NCBI GenBank assembly: GCA_021790385.1
Contig: JAJYDW010000020.1
Location: 1 to 52,892, forward strand
From: Planctomycetota bacterium
Lineage (GTDB): Bacteria; Planctomycetota; Phycisphaerae; WQYP01
Length of the DNA: 52,892 bases
Reading direction: 5' to 3'
Positions 8,206 to 16,480 of the stretch are shown in pieces (the stretch's first letter is position 1; each line of letters begins with the position of its first letter). The translations under genes and the position numbers were made by a program. A model generated the notes under the pieces. That model was given only the letters and a program-made list of their open reading frames with translations. It was not told where the DNA came from and searched no databases.

Positions 8206-9345
8206 GTGCTTAATGTTCGTAATGTTCGTCAGGGCATGCTGCTGTCGATGGCGGCGGTGGCATGTTGTATCGCGGCTGGGCATACGATAAAGGCTGCCAC
8301 CACAATTTCCACGCCGGAAAACAATCGTTGGGCCATCAGTACGGTATTTGATGGGTCTGCGTTATATGTCGACGACGCGAGCACGACCGACCTAATCGGT
8401 GGCGGTGTACTTGACCTCGGCAACCGGCCCGTCAAAACGGTTAGACCTACCATTTTTGATAAGTTGACACAAGAGTTTGAGGCTGACACCACACCGGTGA
8501 TATCGCTGGACGATACGGCGAGCGGTGGTGGATCTTCGCGCTATTTCTTTGGCTTGCTGGATCATCGCAGCAAGCTGGCCAAGGGCTTTTTTCCGGGAAC
8601 CTTTCTGGCTGCCAATGTCGCCGCTCAGCGCGAAATCGCGATGACCTGGTATCACTTTGAACGCGGCAACGAACAACTGGACCTGTTTTACAATGAATTC
8701 AAATGGGGACTGGATCAATGGACGGTTGAAATCCAGGCTCCTTACCAGCATGAACATGTGTCATACCCCGGTGCCGTGCCCGGCGAGCCAACCAGCAGGA
8801 ATTTCGACGGCATGGCCAATCTCGCCGTTGTCCTGCGTTCACCGATCTACCAATACGTCAGCAAGAACGGGAATTTTGATTATTCGCTGATACCCGGTTT
8901 GGAAATCGATCCGCCTTCGGGTTCTGAGGTCAGCACTGGCACAACGATTTCCCCCCGGATCATGCAGGCCATTGCATGGGGCGACCATTTCAGTGTGATG
9001 ACCAGCGTTGGGCTGTCATTTCTAACCGGCTCGCATCAGGGTGGCCAGAAAAATCTCACCTGGGACACCGTGCTGGGCTACAACATTTACCATAAAGACC
9101 TGCCCCTGCCGGGAGTCGCCGATATTACGCCCGTATTTGAAATTGTCGGATCCGATCCCGTGTCCGGCGTGGACGTGGGCCGGCAATCGATCTCGACGCT
9201 TTTCGGCGTGGAAATCAATCCCAAACCCAAATGGGGCTACTTAACGCCTTACATCGGAGTCGGCGCCGGCCCCGCCATCACCAGCGCCGCCCGTCGCGGC
9301 GGAGACTGGGTGTTGTCGGCCTATGTGGCTTTTGCTCTACCATGA
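8206..9345 (+). CDS. Secreted outer-membrane beta-barrel-like protein
   Basis: 379 aa. A GTG start at 8206 is favoured: AGGAG (8194-8198) stands 7 nt before it, and translation from there gives a clean signal peptide (positive residues, MLLSMAAVACCIAAG core, cleavage near IKAA). The upstream ATG 8167 would put 13 odd residues before it. The mature part alternates polar and hydrophobic residues, is rich in Gly, Ser and aromatics, and ends in a strand with terminal hydrophobic residues (AYVAFALP), as in outer-membrane barrels. No named family is recognised with certainty. Its place at the end of the ArsS operon suggests an outer-membrane channel or porin-like partner of the inner-membrane carriers (inference). 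Confidence 0.72.
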   Translation: MLNVRNVRQGMLLSMAAVACCIAAGHTIKAATTISTPENNRWAISTVFDGSALYVDDASTTDLIGGGVLDLGNRPVKTVRPTIFDKLTQEFEADTTPVISLDDTASGGGSSRYFFGLLDHRSKLAKGFFPGTFLAANVAAQREIAMTWYHFERGNEQLDLFYNEFKWGLDQWTVEIQAPYQHEHVSYPGAVPGEPTSRNFDGMANLAVVLRSPIYQYVSKNGNFDYSLIPGLEIDPPSGSEVSTGTTISPRIMQAIAWGDHFSVMTSVGLSFLTGSHQGGQKNLTWDTVLGYNIYHKDLPLPGVADITPVFEIVGSDPVSGVDVGRQSISTLFGVEINPKPKWGYLTPYIGVGAGPAITSAARRGGDWVLSAYVAFALP

Positions 9346-9514
9346 TCCTGGGCCGTGACGTGTAAGAATATCGCATCCGTCACAACAAACAGTGTGTCAT
9401 GTGAACTTGACGTTGGATTAAAAAGCGATTGTCGCTGTATCTCCAATGCAGCCACGCCGTAGTGGAGCGGTATGGCAAAAGTTTTGTGGTTTGTTCTTGC
9501 AAAGGAGTTTTACG

Positions 9515-9757
9515 ATGCGAAGGCAAAAAGGAATCTGGCAGGCGGTATTGGCGGCAAGCGTTTTAGTCGGCGGTTTGGCCGTGGGTGCCTTTGCCCAGGG
9601 TTCGGACACGACCTATGTGCCGACCGAGCTGGCGTGCCCCTGTGCAGTCGCTGGATTCATGATCCCGGCGGGTTTTTCAGCCAGGAAACAGACAATTACC
9701 CATCGACCGCTCGGCGTGCTACGAGCAGTTCGCGGCCGATGGTGTAGAAAATTTTGA
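9515..9757 (+). CDS. Short secreted protein, probably truncated
   Basis: 80 aa. ATG 9515 follows a perfect AAAGGAG at 7 nt spacing. The first 28 residues are a textbook signal peptide (MRRQKGIWQAV, hydrophobic core, cleavage after AFAQ). The mature part starts GSDTTYVPTELACPCAV and then turns Arg-rich with no family match. The last 62 nt overlap the 3' end of the convergent glycosyltransferase gene. The start looks real and the tail looks random, so the gene was probably cut by a rearrangement that brought in the minus-strand operon. Confidence 0.5.
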   Translation: MRRQKGIWQAVLAASVLVGGLAVGAFAQGSDTTYVPTELACPCAVAGFMIPAGFSARKQTITHRPLGVLRAVRGRWCRKF

Positions 9758-10427
9758 TTCCCGCACTGACGACGCCGCTCGGTGTCCCGGATATTTTGGA
9801 ACGCCCTATCCGCTGACGATAGTCCACCGGAACTTCCAGGATGCGCAAGCCCGCGACCACGGCACGAATCTGCATCTGCACCGTCCAGCCGAAATTGCGG
9901 TCGTCCATGTGAAGATTGTACAAACTGGTCCTGCGAATGGCGCGAAAAGGCCCCAAATCGGTATAGCGATAGCTCCAGAACAGCCGGATGAGCCGGCACG
10001 CCAGCCATCCGCCGAAGCGTTGCTGCGGCAACAAGGCGCCCTTTTCGCGTGATCCCAGTGTGCGTGAACCCAACACAAAGTCCGCGCGATCTTCCACTAT
10101 CGGTCGCACTAACTGGTCCATGCGTTCCGGATAGTCACTTAGATCACCGTCGAGAAACACCACGATGTTCGCATTTGCGGCCATGGCGCATCCGGCCAGG
10201 CACGCCTGGCCGTAACCGCGTCGTGATTCGGTGATAACGGTAGCACCGGCCAGCCGGGCCCATTCAACCGTGGCATCCGTGGAACCATTGTCGACGACAA
10301 TGACCTGCTTGACCCACGCTGGAATGGATGCGATGACCCGGCCTATCGATTCCTGTTCATTGAGAGTGGGAATGATGACCACGGTCAGCGTGTCGATGCG
10401 GTTCTGACTTTCTGCATGTACGGTCAT
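9696..10427 (-). CDS. GT2 family (dolichol-phosphate mannosyltransferase-like) glycosyltransferase
   Basis: 243 aa, GT-A fold. VVIIPTLNEQESIG opens the nucleotide-sugar domain, VVDNGSTDAT follows, and FLDGDLSDYPERM carries the metal-binding DxD-type motif (DGD). GSRTLGSREKGALLPQQ and the basic C-terminal region with RIGRSKISGT match DPM/DPG-type enzymes that use polyprenol phosphate. No C-terminal membrane domain is present. Its ATG overlaps the stop of the upstream GT87-like gene as ATGA (10424-10427), indicating translational coupling. It likely makes a polyprenyl-phosphate-linked sugar used by that neighbour (inference). Confidence 0.9.
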   Translation of the reverse strand: MTVHAESQNRIDTLTVVIIPTLNEQESIGRVIASIPAWVKQVIVVDNGSTDATVEWARLAGATVITESRRGYGQACLAGCAMAANANIVVFLDGDLSDYPERMDQLVRPIVEDRADFVLGSRTLGSREKGALLPQQRFGGWLACRLIRLFWSYRYTDLGPFRAIRRTSLYNLHMDDRNFGWTVQMQIRAVVAGLRILEVPVDYRQRIGRSKISGTPSGVVSAGIKIFYTIGRELLVARRAVDG

Positions 10428-11881
10428 GTTATGCTTCTGCTGGGGCCAGGGGCCTGACCGGCATCTGTCAGCCGCTCCACCACCCCGGACTCCCAGAAAA
10501 ATCCTCGTAACGTTGGAATGAATGCTTCCAAAATCAGCAGGCCGATGACCGGCGCGTGTTCTACCCACACCACCCAGGTGGCGAGGTACGCCCAATGATA
10601 CAGGCCCAAGGTGCAGGACCACAGCAGCAGCGATAGCCGCGGGCAGATCGCCAGCATGGGCAACAACCATGTGTAGTACCACGGAAATTCTATGGGACTT
10701 AGGATAAAGAGCGTTGCGATCAACAATAAACTGGTCCGAACAAGGGCCTTGCCCACGAGGCACCGCCGCAACAGCCACAACGCCATGCCGCCTAAAATGA
10801 TTATGGCAGTCCCCCAGGCTGCTGACTGAGCGGCAGCCCATCGCCACAGCAGACATGACCAAAACAGAAAGACTCCATGAAAGACCAGATCGTTGGCCTG
10901 CCAATAATGTACGTATGCGGAAAGTGAAGTGAAAGCCGGTGGGCCGGTAATCATCATCGGTGACAACGCAATTCCGGCTGCCAGGGCAGTGGCCAGCATG
11001 GCACCGGCCAACCGGTAAGGTTCGCTCCAATAGTGTCGATATAACACCGCGCCGAGTACCACTGGCCAGAATTTTGCACCGATGGCCAGTCCCAAAGCCG
11101 CGCCGGCGGACCAGGGGCGGTTACACAGCAGCAGAAAAGTAAATGCCGCCACAAAAAACAGCGTCACGGAATCCAGATGCGCTTCATTGGCAAATGCGTT
11201 AATCACGACTGGGTTTAGCCAATAAATCAGCACCCAAACAGCAGGCAGTTGCAGCTGGCGCAGACTCAACGCCACCATAATTGCCGTTCCGGTATCGAAC
11301 AGCAGCAACAACCCTTTCAGGGCTATCATGCTGAATGGACAAATCAATGCTGCTGCTGCGAAGATTGCTTCGCTGACCGGAGGATAGATTGTGGGAAGCC
11401 CGGCATGATTGATATGAGCAATGAGTTGTGCATGGGTTATGGCCATGCGATGCAGTCCGTCTGGTAATCCTGGTGCCGTCCCCGCGAGGGCCGCATGCGG
11501 GCTGTAGCGCCAGGGATTGTAGCCCGAACGCCAAACCGCACCATCCCATAAGTAGCGATTCGAATCGTTGTCCCATATCGGCGGTGCTGGAAGCAACATC
11601 AGGCGGCAAACGGCCCCAATTATCCATACTCCAACGAGCAGCCAGCGAGGTTGTGACCGCCGCAGAAACAGACAACCGATCACGAAGGCCGCGCCTGTAC
11701 CAACCTCTCCTGCAACCAGTAGAAGACAGTTGAGGTAAGGCGGCGACCAAGGTACACCATATGCCGACACTGCAACGAATGTCCAGAAGGCCACCATTGT
11801 CAAGCCCATGCTCATAACAACAGCAACTCCTGCGTAGCTGGAAAACCCCGTTGGGCGAATGCCATTGTTTGGCATATTCAT
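10424..11881 (-). CDS. GT87/DUF2029-like multi-pass mannosyltransferase
   Basis: 485 aa with about 11-13 hydrophobic segments. The first large loop carries WDNDSNRYLWDGAVWRSG and NPWRYSP, the acidic and aromatic signature of GT-C polyprenol-dependent glycosyltransferases. TIYPPVSEAIF follows, typical of the GT87/DUF2029 group. These enzymes transfer a sugar from a polyprenyl phosphate donor on the outer face of the inner membrane. ATG 11881 overlaps the rhodanese stop by 4 nt, and its own stop overlaps the GT2 start, so rhodanese, GT-C and GT2 are translationally coupled. Start could also be ATG 11875. Confidence 0.85.
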   Translation of the reverse strand: MNMPNNGIRPTGFSSYAGVAVVMSMGLTMVAFWTFVAVSAYGVPWSPPYLNCLLLVAGEVGTGAAFVIGCLFLRRSQPRWLLVGVWIIGAVCRLMLLPAPPIWDNDSNRYLWDGAVWRSGYNPWRYSPHAALAGTAPGLPDGLHRMAITHAQLIAHINHAGLPTIYPPVSEAIFAAAALICPFSMIALKGLLLLFDTGTAIMVALSLRQLQLPAVWVLIYWLNPVVINAFANEAHLDSVTLFFVAAFTFLLLCNRPWSAGAALGLAIGAKFWPVVLGAVLYRHYWSEPYRLAGAMLATALAAGIALSPMMITGPPAFTSLSAYVHYWQANDLVFHGVFLFWSCLLWRWAAAQSAAWGTAIIILGGMALWLLRRCLVGKALVRTSLLLIATLFILSPIEFPWYYTWLLPMLAICPRLSLLLWSCTLGLYHWAYLATWVVWVEHAPVIGLLILEAFIPTLRGFFWESGVVERLTDAGQAPGPSRSIT

Positions 11882-12447
11882 GGTGTCTCCGCGGTTGGTG
11901 CTGGGCTAAATGCCCAGAGCGAGCGTTTCAGCAGTAGGCCCCAGTAGCGGTTATACGGATGTACGTGGTGGACGACCCGGTCATGGCGATAAACCGGCAG
12001 ACCGCCGTTGCCCCATTCGAAAATGGAACCTTTGAGGTCGCGTACGTTGGTAAAACCGTCCCGGAGAAGCCTTTGAGCGTAGGCGGAAGATCGATATCCA
12101 ACCGAACAATACGTGACAATGGACTCGGTGTGCGACACGCCAGCCATGGCCTTGCTAACATGCTCTAAGGTGTCGATCCAGCGGGCATTATGCAGATGGC
12201 TCACGGCGTATTCGGCACGTGAACGCACATCGATTAATAGCGGAGGTTTTCGGTGTGAGTCGTGAAACCAGGTGTCCAAATCGGCAACGCTTATCTGTGG
12301 TACTTCCGGGAAATGATGCGCGATCATGGCGTTTACCTGGTGCCACGTAAGGTGGTGTTGAGGCCGGTGCAGCCACCACCAGGTGGCTACAATTACAGTC
12401 AAACTCAACGCGATGGCGACAATTGTGATGTACAAAATCACTTTCAC
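11878..12447 (-). CDS. Membrane-anchored rhodanese-like protein
   Basis: 189 aa. One N-terminal membrane helix (ILYITIVAIALSLTVIVATWWW) followed by a single rhodanese domain: LIDVRSRAEYAVSHLHNA, then the active-site loop YCSVGYRSS with the catalytic Cys and Arg, then DLKGSIFEWGN. The domain lies outside the cytoplasm if the anchor is a standard signal anchor. Rhodaneses pass sulfane sulfur or bind oxyanions such as arsenate, and single-domain ones are frequent in arsenic-linked clusters. Placed between the AhpD-like gene and the GT-C gene in one minus-strand operon. Confidence 0.9.
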   Translation of the reverse strand: MKVILYITIVAIALSLTVIVATWWWLHRPQHHLTWHQVNAMIAHHFPEVPQISVADLDTWFHDSHRKPPLLIDVRSRAEYAVSHLHNARWIDTLEHVSKAMAGVSHTESIVTYCSVGYRSSAYAQRLLRDGFTNVRDLKGSIFEWGNGGLPVYRHDRVVHHVHPYNRYWGLLLKRSLWAFSPAPTAETP

Positions 12448-12453
12448 CGTTGG

Positions 12454-13035
12454 TCAATCCTGGTAATCACCGTTGATCGTCGTGGAGGTGGATAGCCGGC
12501 AAAAGCCTTGTGCCGGCAGATCCAATGCCGCGTTGAATTTCGACGACATGTTCTGGAAGGCAATCAAGCCGGTCAACTCGACTATTGTATCATCCGGCCA
12601 TTGCTCCTTAATCCGCCGGCGCAGATTATCCTCAACCTTGTTAAGCGTCATTGCCTCGGCATATTCCAACGCCAAACACTCTTCGGCGGAAAAAAGCTTT
12701 ATGGCGGAATCTTGCTGCCAATCGCCCAAAGCGGCGATTTTTTCCATCGATACGCCGCATTTGAGCAAGGTGGCCGAATTGATATCCACGCAGAAGGCAC
12801 AATGATTAATTTGCGATACCCGGACGGTCACCAGGCTACGTAAGGCCGACGAAAGCGGCGACGAACGCCGGTCCAAAGCCCCATACAGTAATGCCAACGT
12901 AGCAAATATCCTGGGAGAGCGCCCCCAGATTAAGCCAGGTTCCAGGACCTTCCCGTATTTCTGTTTCTGCTTCCAGAAGAACAGCCGGATGAACCAGGGA
13001 TAGCTGGATATGACTTTTGCCGGGACATTCTGCAT
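12454..13035 (-). CDS. AhpD/carboxymuconolactone decarboxylase-like peroxidase-associated protein
   Basis: 193 aa from ATG 13035, preceded by GGAG at 9 nt; ATG 13050 is an alternative. The CMD/AhpD motif is HCAFCVDINSA, with the CxxC pair and the usual following helix (LEYAEAMTLN). This is the family annotated as arsenosugar biosynthesis-associated peroxidase-like protein in ArsS clusters, so family and context agree. It should use the Cys pair for thiol redox chemistry. It is the first gene of the four-gene minus-strand operon and diverges from the glycosyltransferase pair at 13238; both promoters must lie in the roughly 200-nt gap. Confidence 0.88.
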   Translation of the reverse strand: MQNVPAKVISSYPWFIRLFFWKQKQKYGKVLEPGLIWGRSPRIFATLALLYGALDRRSSPLSSALRSLVTVRVSQINHCAFCVDINSATLLKCGVSMEKIAALGDWQQDSAIKLFSAEECLALEYAEAMTLNKVEDNLRRRIKEQWPDDTIVELTGLIAFQNMSSKFNAALDLPAQGFCRLSTSTTINGDYQD

Positions 13036-13237
13036 AACGTCGATCTCCATTAATTTAGTCGTGAGGAAGGCCAAAGTCTTACGCAAGCCTGAAATATTGT
13101 AAGCTGTAGAATCGGGGTGCGACAAATAATTTGTTTTGTCAGTCGTGGAGAGTCTGCTTTTGACCCGAATAACCTTGGCATCCGCGACACACACAGCAGC
13201 ATTTCAAGCCAGCCCCGCAGTTACTCCGGGCCGGAAA

Positions 13238-13957
13238 ATGCCGTTGATGGACTTCGTCCACGGCATAGCTCCGCGTCTGGGGATTGTAATTCCTTGCCGC
13301 GGAGATGTGGCGCTTCTACCGGCCTGCCTGAACGCCATGGAAGAATTTTTGCGGGCTGGCGACCACATCGTGGTCGTGGATGGCGATGCAAGTCCAAACG
13401 TTGCCTTAATGGCCCAATCAAAAGGGACTGCGTATCTCTGCAGTCCCAACGCGCAACGTGGTGCGGTCATCGGCTATGGCATGCAGGAGCTTTTAAATCG
13501 GCGAGCAGTGGATTTGCTATTGATTTGCCATGCTGATACGCTCTTGTGCCGTGGGACGCGGGATACGCTACTGGCCAGGCTCGGCCCTGGTGTCCGCTAT
13601 CGTTGGGGTTGGTTGGGGCACCGGATTGATGATCCACGACGCCGCTTTCGTCTGGTGGAATATGGAAATTATCTGCGTGGTGCCTGGCTGAACCTCCCCT
13701 ACGGCGATCAGGTTATGTTTGCGGGAGTTGATCTGCTCGCAAAGGCCGGCGGATGGCCTATGCAACCACAGTTAGAAGACTTGGAGCTATCGCTCCGCCT
13801 GCGTTGCCTGACGGATGCGATGTTCGTGAATACGCCCGCTACCATCAGCGCCCGCCATTGGACCCATGGCATTTGCCGAACCACAATCCGCAACTGGTTG
13901 CGGGTGGCGAGCTATATCAGGTACCGGCGGTCATGGCCCGAGAGGACATGCATATGA
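13238..13957 (+). CDS. GT2 glycosyltransferase, TIGR04283-like (arsenosugar cluster family)
   Basis: 239 aa from ATG 13238. GIVIPCRGDVALLPACL starts the GT-A domain and VVVDGDASPN follows. LLICHADTLL is the family's HADT motif that coordinates the donor. FRLVEYGNYLRG and LPYGDQVMFAG, then the acidic LEDLELSLRLR, match the TIGR04283 group found with ArsS. An in-frame extension to a TTG at 13136 is possible, but its residues look unlike a protein N-terminus. The stop overlaps the next start as ATGA (13954-13957), coupling it to the TIGR04282-like partner, its usual neighbour in such clusters. Confidence 0.88.
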   Translation: MPLMDFVHGIAPRLGIVIPCRGDVALLPACLNAMEEFLRAGDHIVVVDGDASPNVALMAQSKGTAYLCSPNAQRGAVIGYGMQELLNRRAVDLLLICHADTLLCRGTRDTLLARLGPGVRYRWGWLGHRIDDPRRRFRLVEYGNYLRGAWLNLPYGDQVMFAGVDLLAKAGGWPMQPQLEDLELSLRLRCLTDAMFVNTPATISARHWTHGICRTTIRNWLRVASYIRYRRSWPERTCI

Positions 13958-14664
13958 CCGACCCAACAACCGATCCCCATTCTTCTGGCCGCGTGGCTCT
14001 GGTGTTAATGGCGAAATGGCCCACCGCCGGGCGGGTAAAGACGCGACTGGTCGCAGATTTGTCCTCCCAGACGGCTGCGGAAATTTACCGGTTGCTTCTG
14101 CATCACGCCCGCTATACCTATGAAACCCTGTCCGTCGAATTTGCCTGCCTTGATCTGATCTTGTTTTTTGACCCACCTGAAACAGCCGACGCTTGGAGCG
14201 ATTGGAACCAGTGGCGGCGGATTCCCCAGACGGCGGGCGATTTCGGACAACGCTTGGAAGACGCTTTCCAACGGCTTACGGCGGAACGTTATGCCGGATG
14301 TATTTTTGTTGGTACCGACGCGCCGGAGCTATCCCGCAATGACGTGGCATGGGCCGTTCAAGAGATTTATCAATCCTGTTACGCGATGATTCCCGCCATG
14401 GACGGTGGATACGTGCTGTTGGGCATTCCGGCGGGCAAAGTTTCGTTGTTTCAAGGGATTGCGTGGGGCACATCACGGGTCGCCCGGCAAACCCGGATCG
14501 CCGCGCTGCGGCATGGCATGGTAATTTCTGAACTTCCTGCGCTACACGACATCGACAGGTACGACGACCTGATAGCGTTAATCCATCGATTGAATCTGCT
14601 TGCCGATACCAACGCCCTGGGCACCTTGGGACGACGGTTGGCGGAGTTAGCCACGCGGAAATAA
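13954..14664 (+). CDS. DUF2064 / TIGR04282-like glycosyltransferase
   Basis: 236 aa. Nucleotidyl/glycosyl transferase fold: LVLMAKWPTAGRVKTRL is the N-terminal phosphate-binding segment, FVGTDAPELS the acidic metal site, and DGGYVLLGIPAG the conserved sugar-site loop. This is the TIGR04282 family (DUF2064), typically next to TIGR04283 in arsenosugar clusters. ATG 13954 is chosen over 13933 and 13948 because AGAGGA stands 7 nt before it and it overlaps the preceding stop. Exact donor and acceptor are unknown; activation or transfer of the ribose-type sugar is the family proposal. Confidence 0.88.
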   Translation: MTDPTTDPHSSGRVALVLMAKWPTAGRVKTRLVADLSSQTAAEIYRLLLHHARYTYETLSVEFACLDLILFFDPPETADAWSDWNQWRRIPQTAGDFGQRLEDAFQRLTAERYAGCIFVGTDAPELSRNDVAWAVQEIYQSCYAMIPAMDGGYVLLGIPAGKVSLFQGIAWGTSRVARQTRIAALRHGMVISELPALHDIDRYDDLIALIHRLNLLADTNALGTLGRRLAELATRK

Positions 14665-14870
14665 ATAACAGGTTCTGATTGGGCAGCAGAGAGGGTGTTA
14701 AGTAATATCGCCGGTGTGCCAACTGGAGCAGCCGGGTCGCTGTGGCGAGGACTTTGCGTGAGGCGGATGCGCGGATTAGCCTTATTTAGCGTCAGACCAA
14801 ACAAGTGCGGGTTGGCGTAAGCAGCAGCGACAGGGTAAATAGCCTGGAGATTGATGGAGATTTCAGGATT

Positions 14871-16398
14871 ATGACGCAGACCCGTCCGAATATATTGCTC
14901 ATTACCAGCGACCAGCAGCATTATGATACTCTGGGAAGAAGTAACACTCGCATTCACACTCCGCATTTAGACCAGTTGGCTCGCGAGGGTGCCAACTTCA
15001 CCCGGGCGTATTGCAATAATCCGGTATGTTCGCCATCACGCTCCACCATTATCACAGGCATGTATCCGGCGTGGCATGGCTGCTGGACTATTGGTGTGAA
15101 ATTGCCGGAAGATGTGCCCACCGTTGGGGAAAATTTTAAAAGTACGGTTACCACACATCCCTGATTGGCAAAGCCCATTTTCAACCGCTGCGGTCCGAGC
15201 CGGGCAGCGAATCTATAGAATGTCAACCCACGCTGCGAAATCTGGATTTCTGGCGCAATTTTCATGGTCCGTGGTACGGTTTTGAACATGTTGAAACCTG
15301 CCGGAATCATGCGGACGAATCGCATGTAGGCGGGCATTATGCGATCTGGCTGGAAGAACATGGCCTGAAAAATTGGGAGGATTATTTTGTGAAGGTAGAT
15401 CCGGTCAGCGGCCATGGGGCCGGGCCTTCCAGACATGGGGCGTGGAATTTACCGCAGGAATTGCACTATAGCACCTGGACGGCCGAGCGTACGATTGCAG
15501 ACCTGGAGCAATCAGTACGTGCGGGCAAACCGTTTTTTATCTGGGCGAGTTTCCATGATCCCCATCCGCCGTACCTGGTGCCGCAGCCATGGGCATCCAT
15601 GTATGCACCGGCGGATATGCGTCCCGGCGAGTACGCGCCAGGTGAGTTTGAAAATATGCCGCCGCATTTTGCCATGACCCGCGACCCGCAGGCGGATTGG
15701 TCGGTATATCAGGAAGCGGGTGGCAATTGGCTCCATGGCTTCCATTCGCACCAGCACCGACGGGAAGATTTGCAGGCAGACATGGCGATTTATTATGGCA
15801 TGATCAGTTTAATGGACCAGCAAATTGGCCGGATTTTCGCGGCACTGACGCGGCTGGGAGTTGCGGAAAATACCCTGGTGGTGTTTACAACGGACCACGG
15901 CAATTTTCTGGGACAGCATGGGTTGATTGCCAAAGGGGCATTTCATATGAGGATTTGCTAAGAGTACCGTTTATCGTCCGCAGTCCGGGGCGGGTTGCCG
16001 CGGGTAGTGAAATATCCGCATTGCAGGGGCTGGTAGATTTGGCACCGACGTTTTTGAGCGCCTGCAACATTGCCGTTCCGGGAGCGATGCAGGGTGTGAA
16101 CCAGTGGCCAGTGTGGACCAGCCAGGCCCGGGAAGCCAGACGCGATGTGGTGGTGGAGTTCAGGCACCAGCCTGCCAAGCTGCATTTACGTACGCTGATT
16201 ACGGATCGGTATAAGATAACAGTGTATCGCGACCATACGTATGGGGAATTATCTGACCTGGTGGAAGATCCTGGAGAGATTCGCAATCGCTGGGATGACC
16301 CGGCATACGCCGGCGTAAAGGCCGAGATGTTTCAACGGTTTATAAACGCCGAACTGGTGCGGGAGCCTGCCCGTATGCCGCGGATTGCCGGGGCGTAG
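14871..16398 (+). pseudogene. Sulfatase pseudogene with two -1 frameshifts
   Basis: About 510 codons of a type I sulfatase. Frame one (14871-15137) has NILLITSDQQHYDTLG (metal Asp) and the formylglycine motif CSPSRST. At 15138-15141 one A is missing from an A-run; restoring it gives FKKYGYHTSLIGKAHF and opens the second frame. That frame holds HDPHPPYLVP and TTDHGNFLGQHG (metal Asp, His). A second base is lost near 15945; restoring it gives GAFHYEDLLRVPFI and the C-terminal domain runs to 16398. As written, only fragments could be made. Most other long genes in the window have intact frames, so decay is more likely than poor sequence, but two assembly errors are not excluded. Confidence 0.85.
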
Positions 16399-16480
16399 AG
16401 GTCCGCGGTAAACGGGGACTGTATACGTGCGTGAGCTGAATCCCGGTGGCGCGGCGTAGAATTGGCCAAACGCGGCAGCT

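Noticed and set aside
9696-11030. A 444-residue minus-strand frame covering the GT2 gene and beyond
   Set aside because: Only the part from 10427 down is the GT2 enzyme; the upper part is a shadow of the GT87-like gene.
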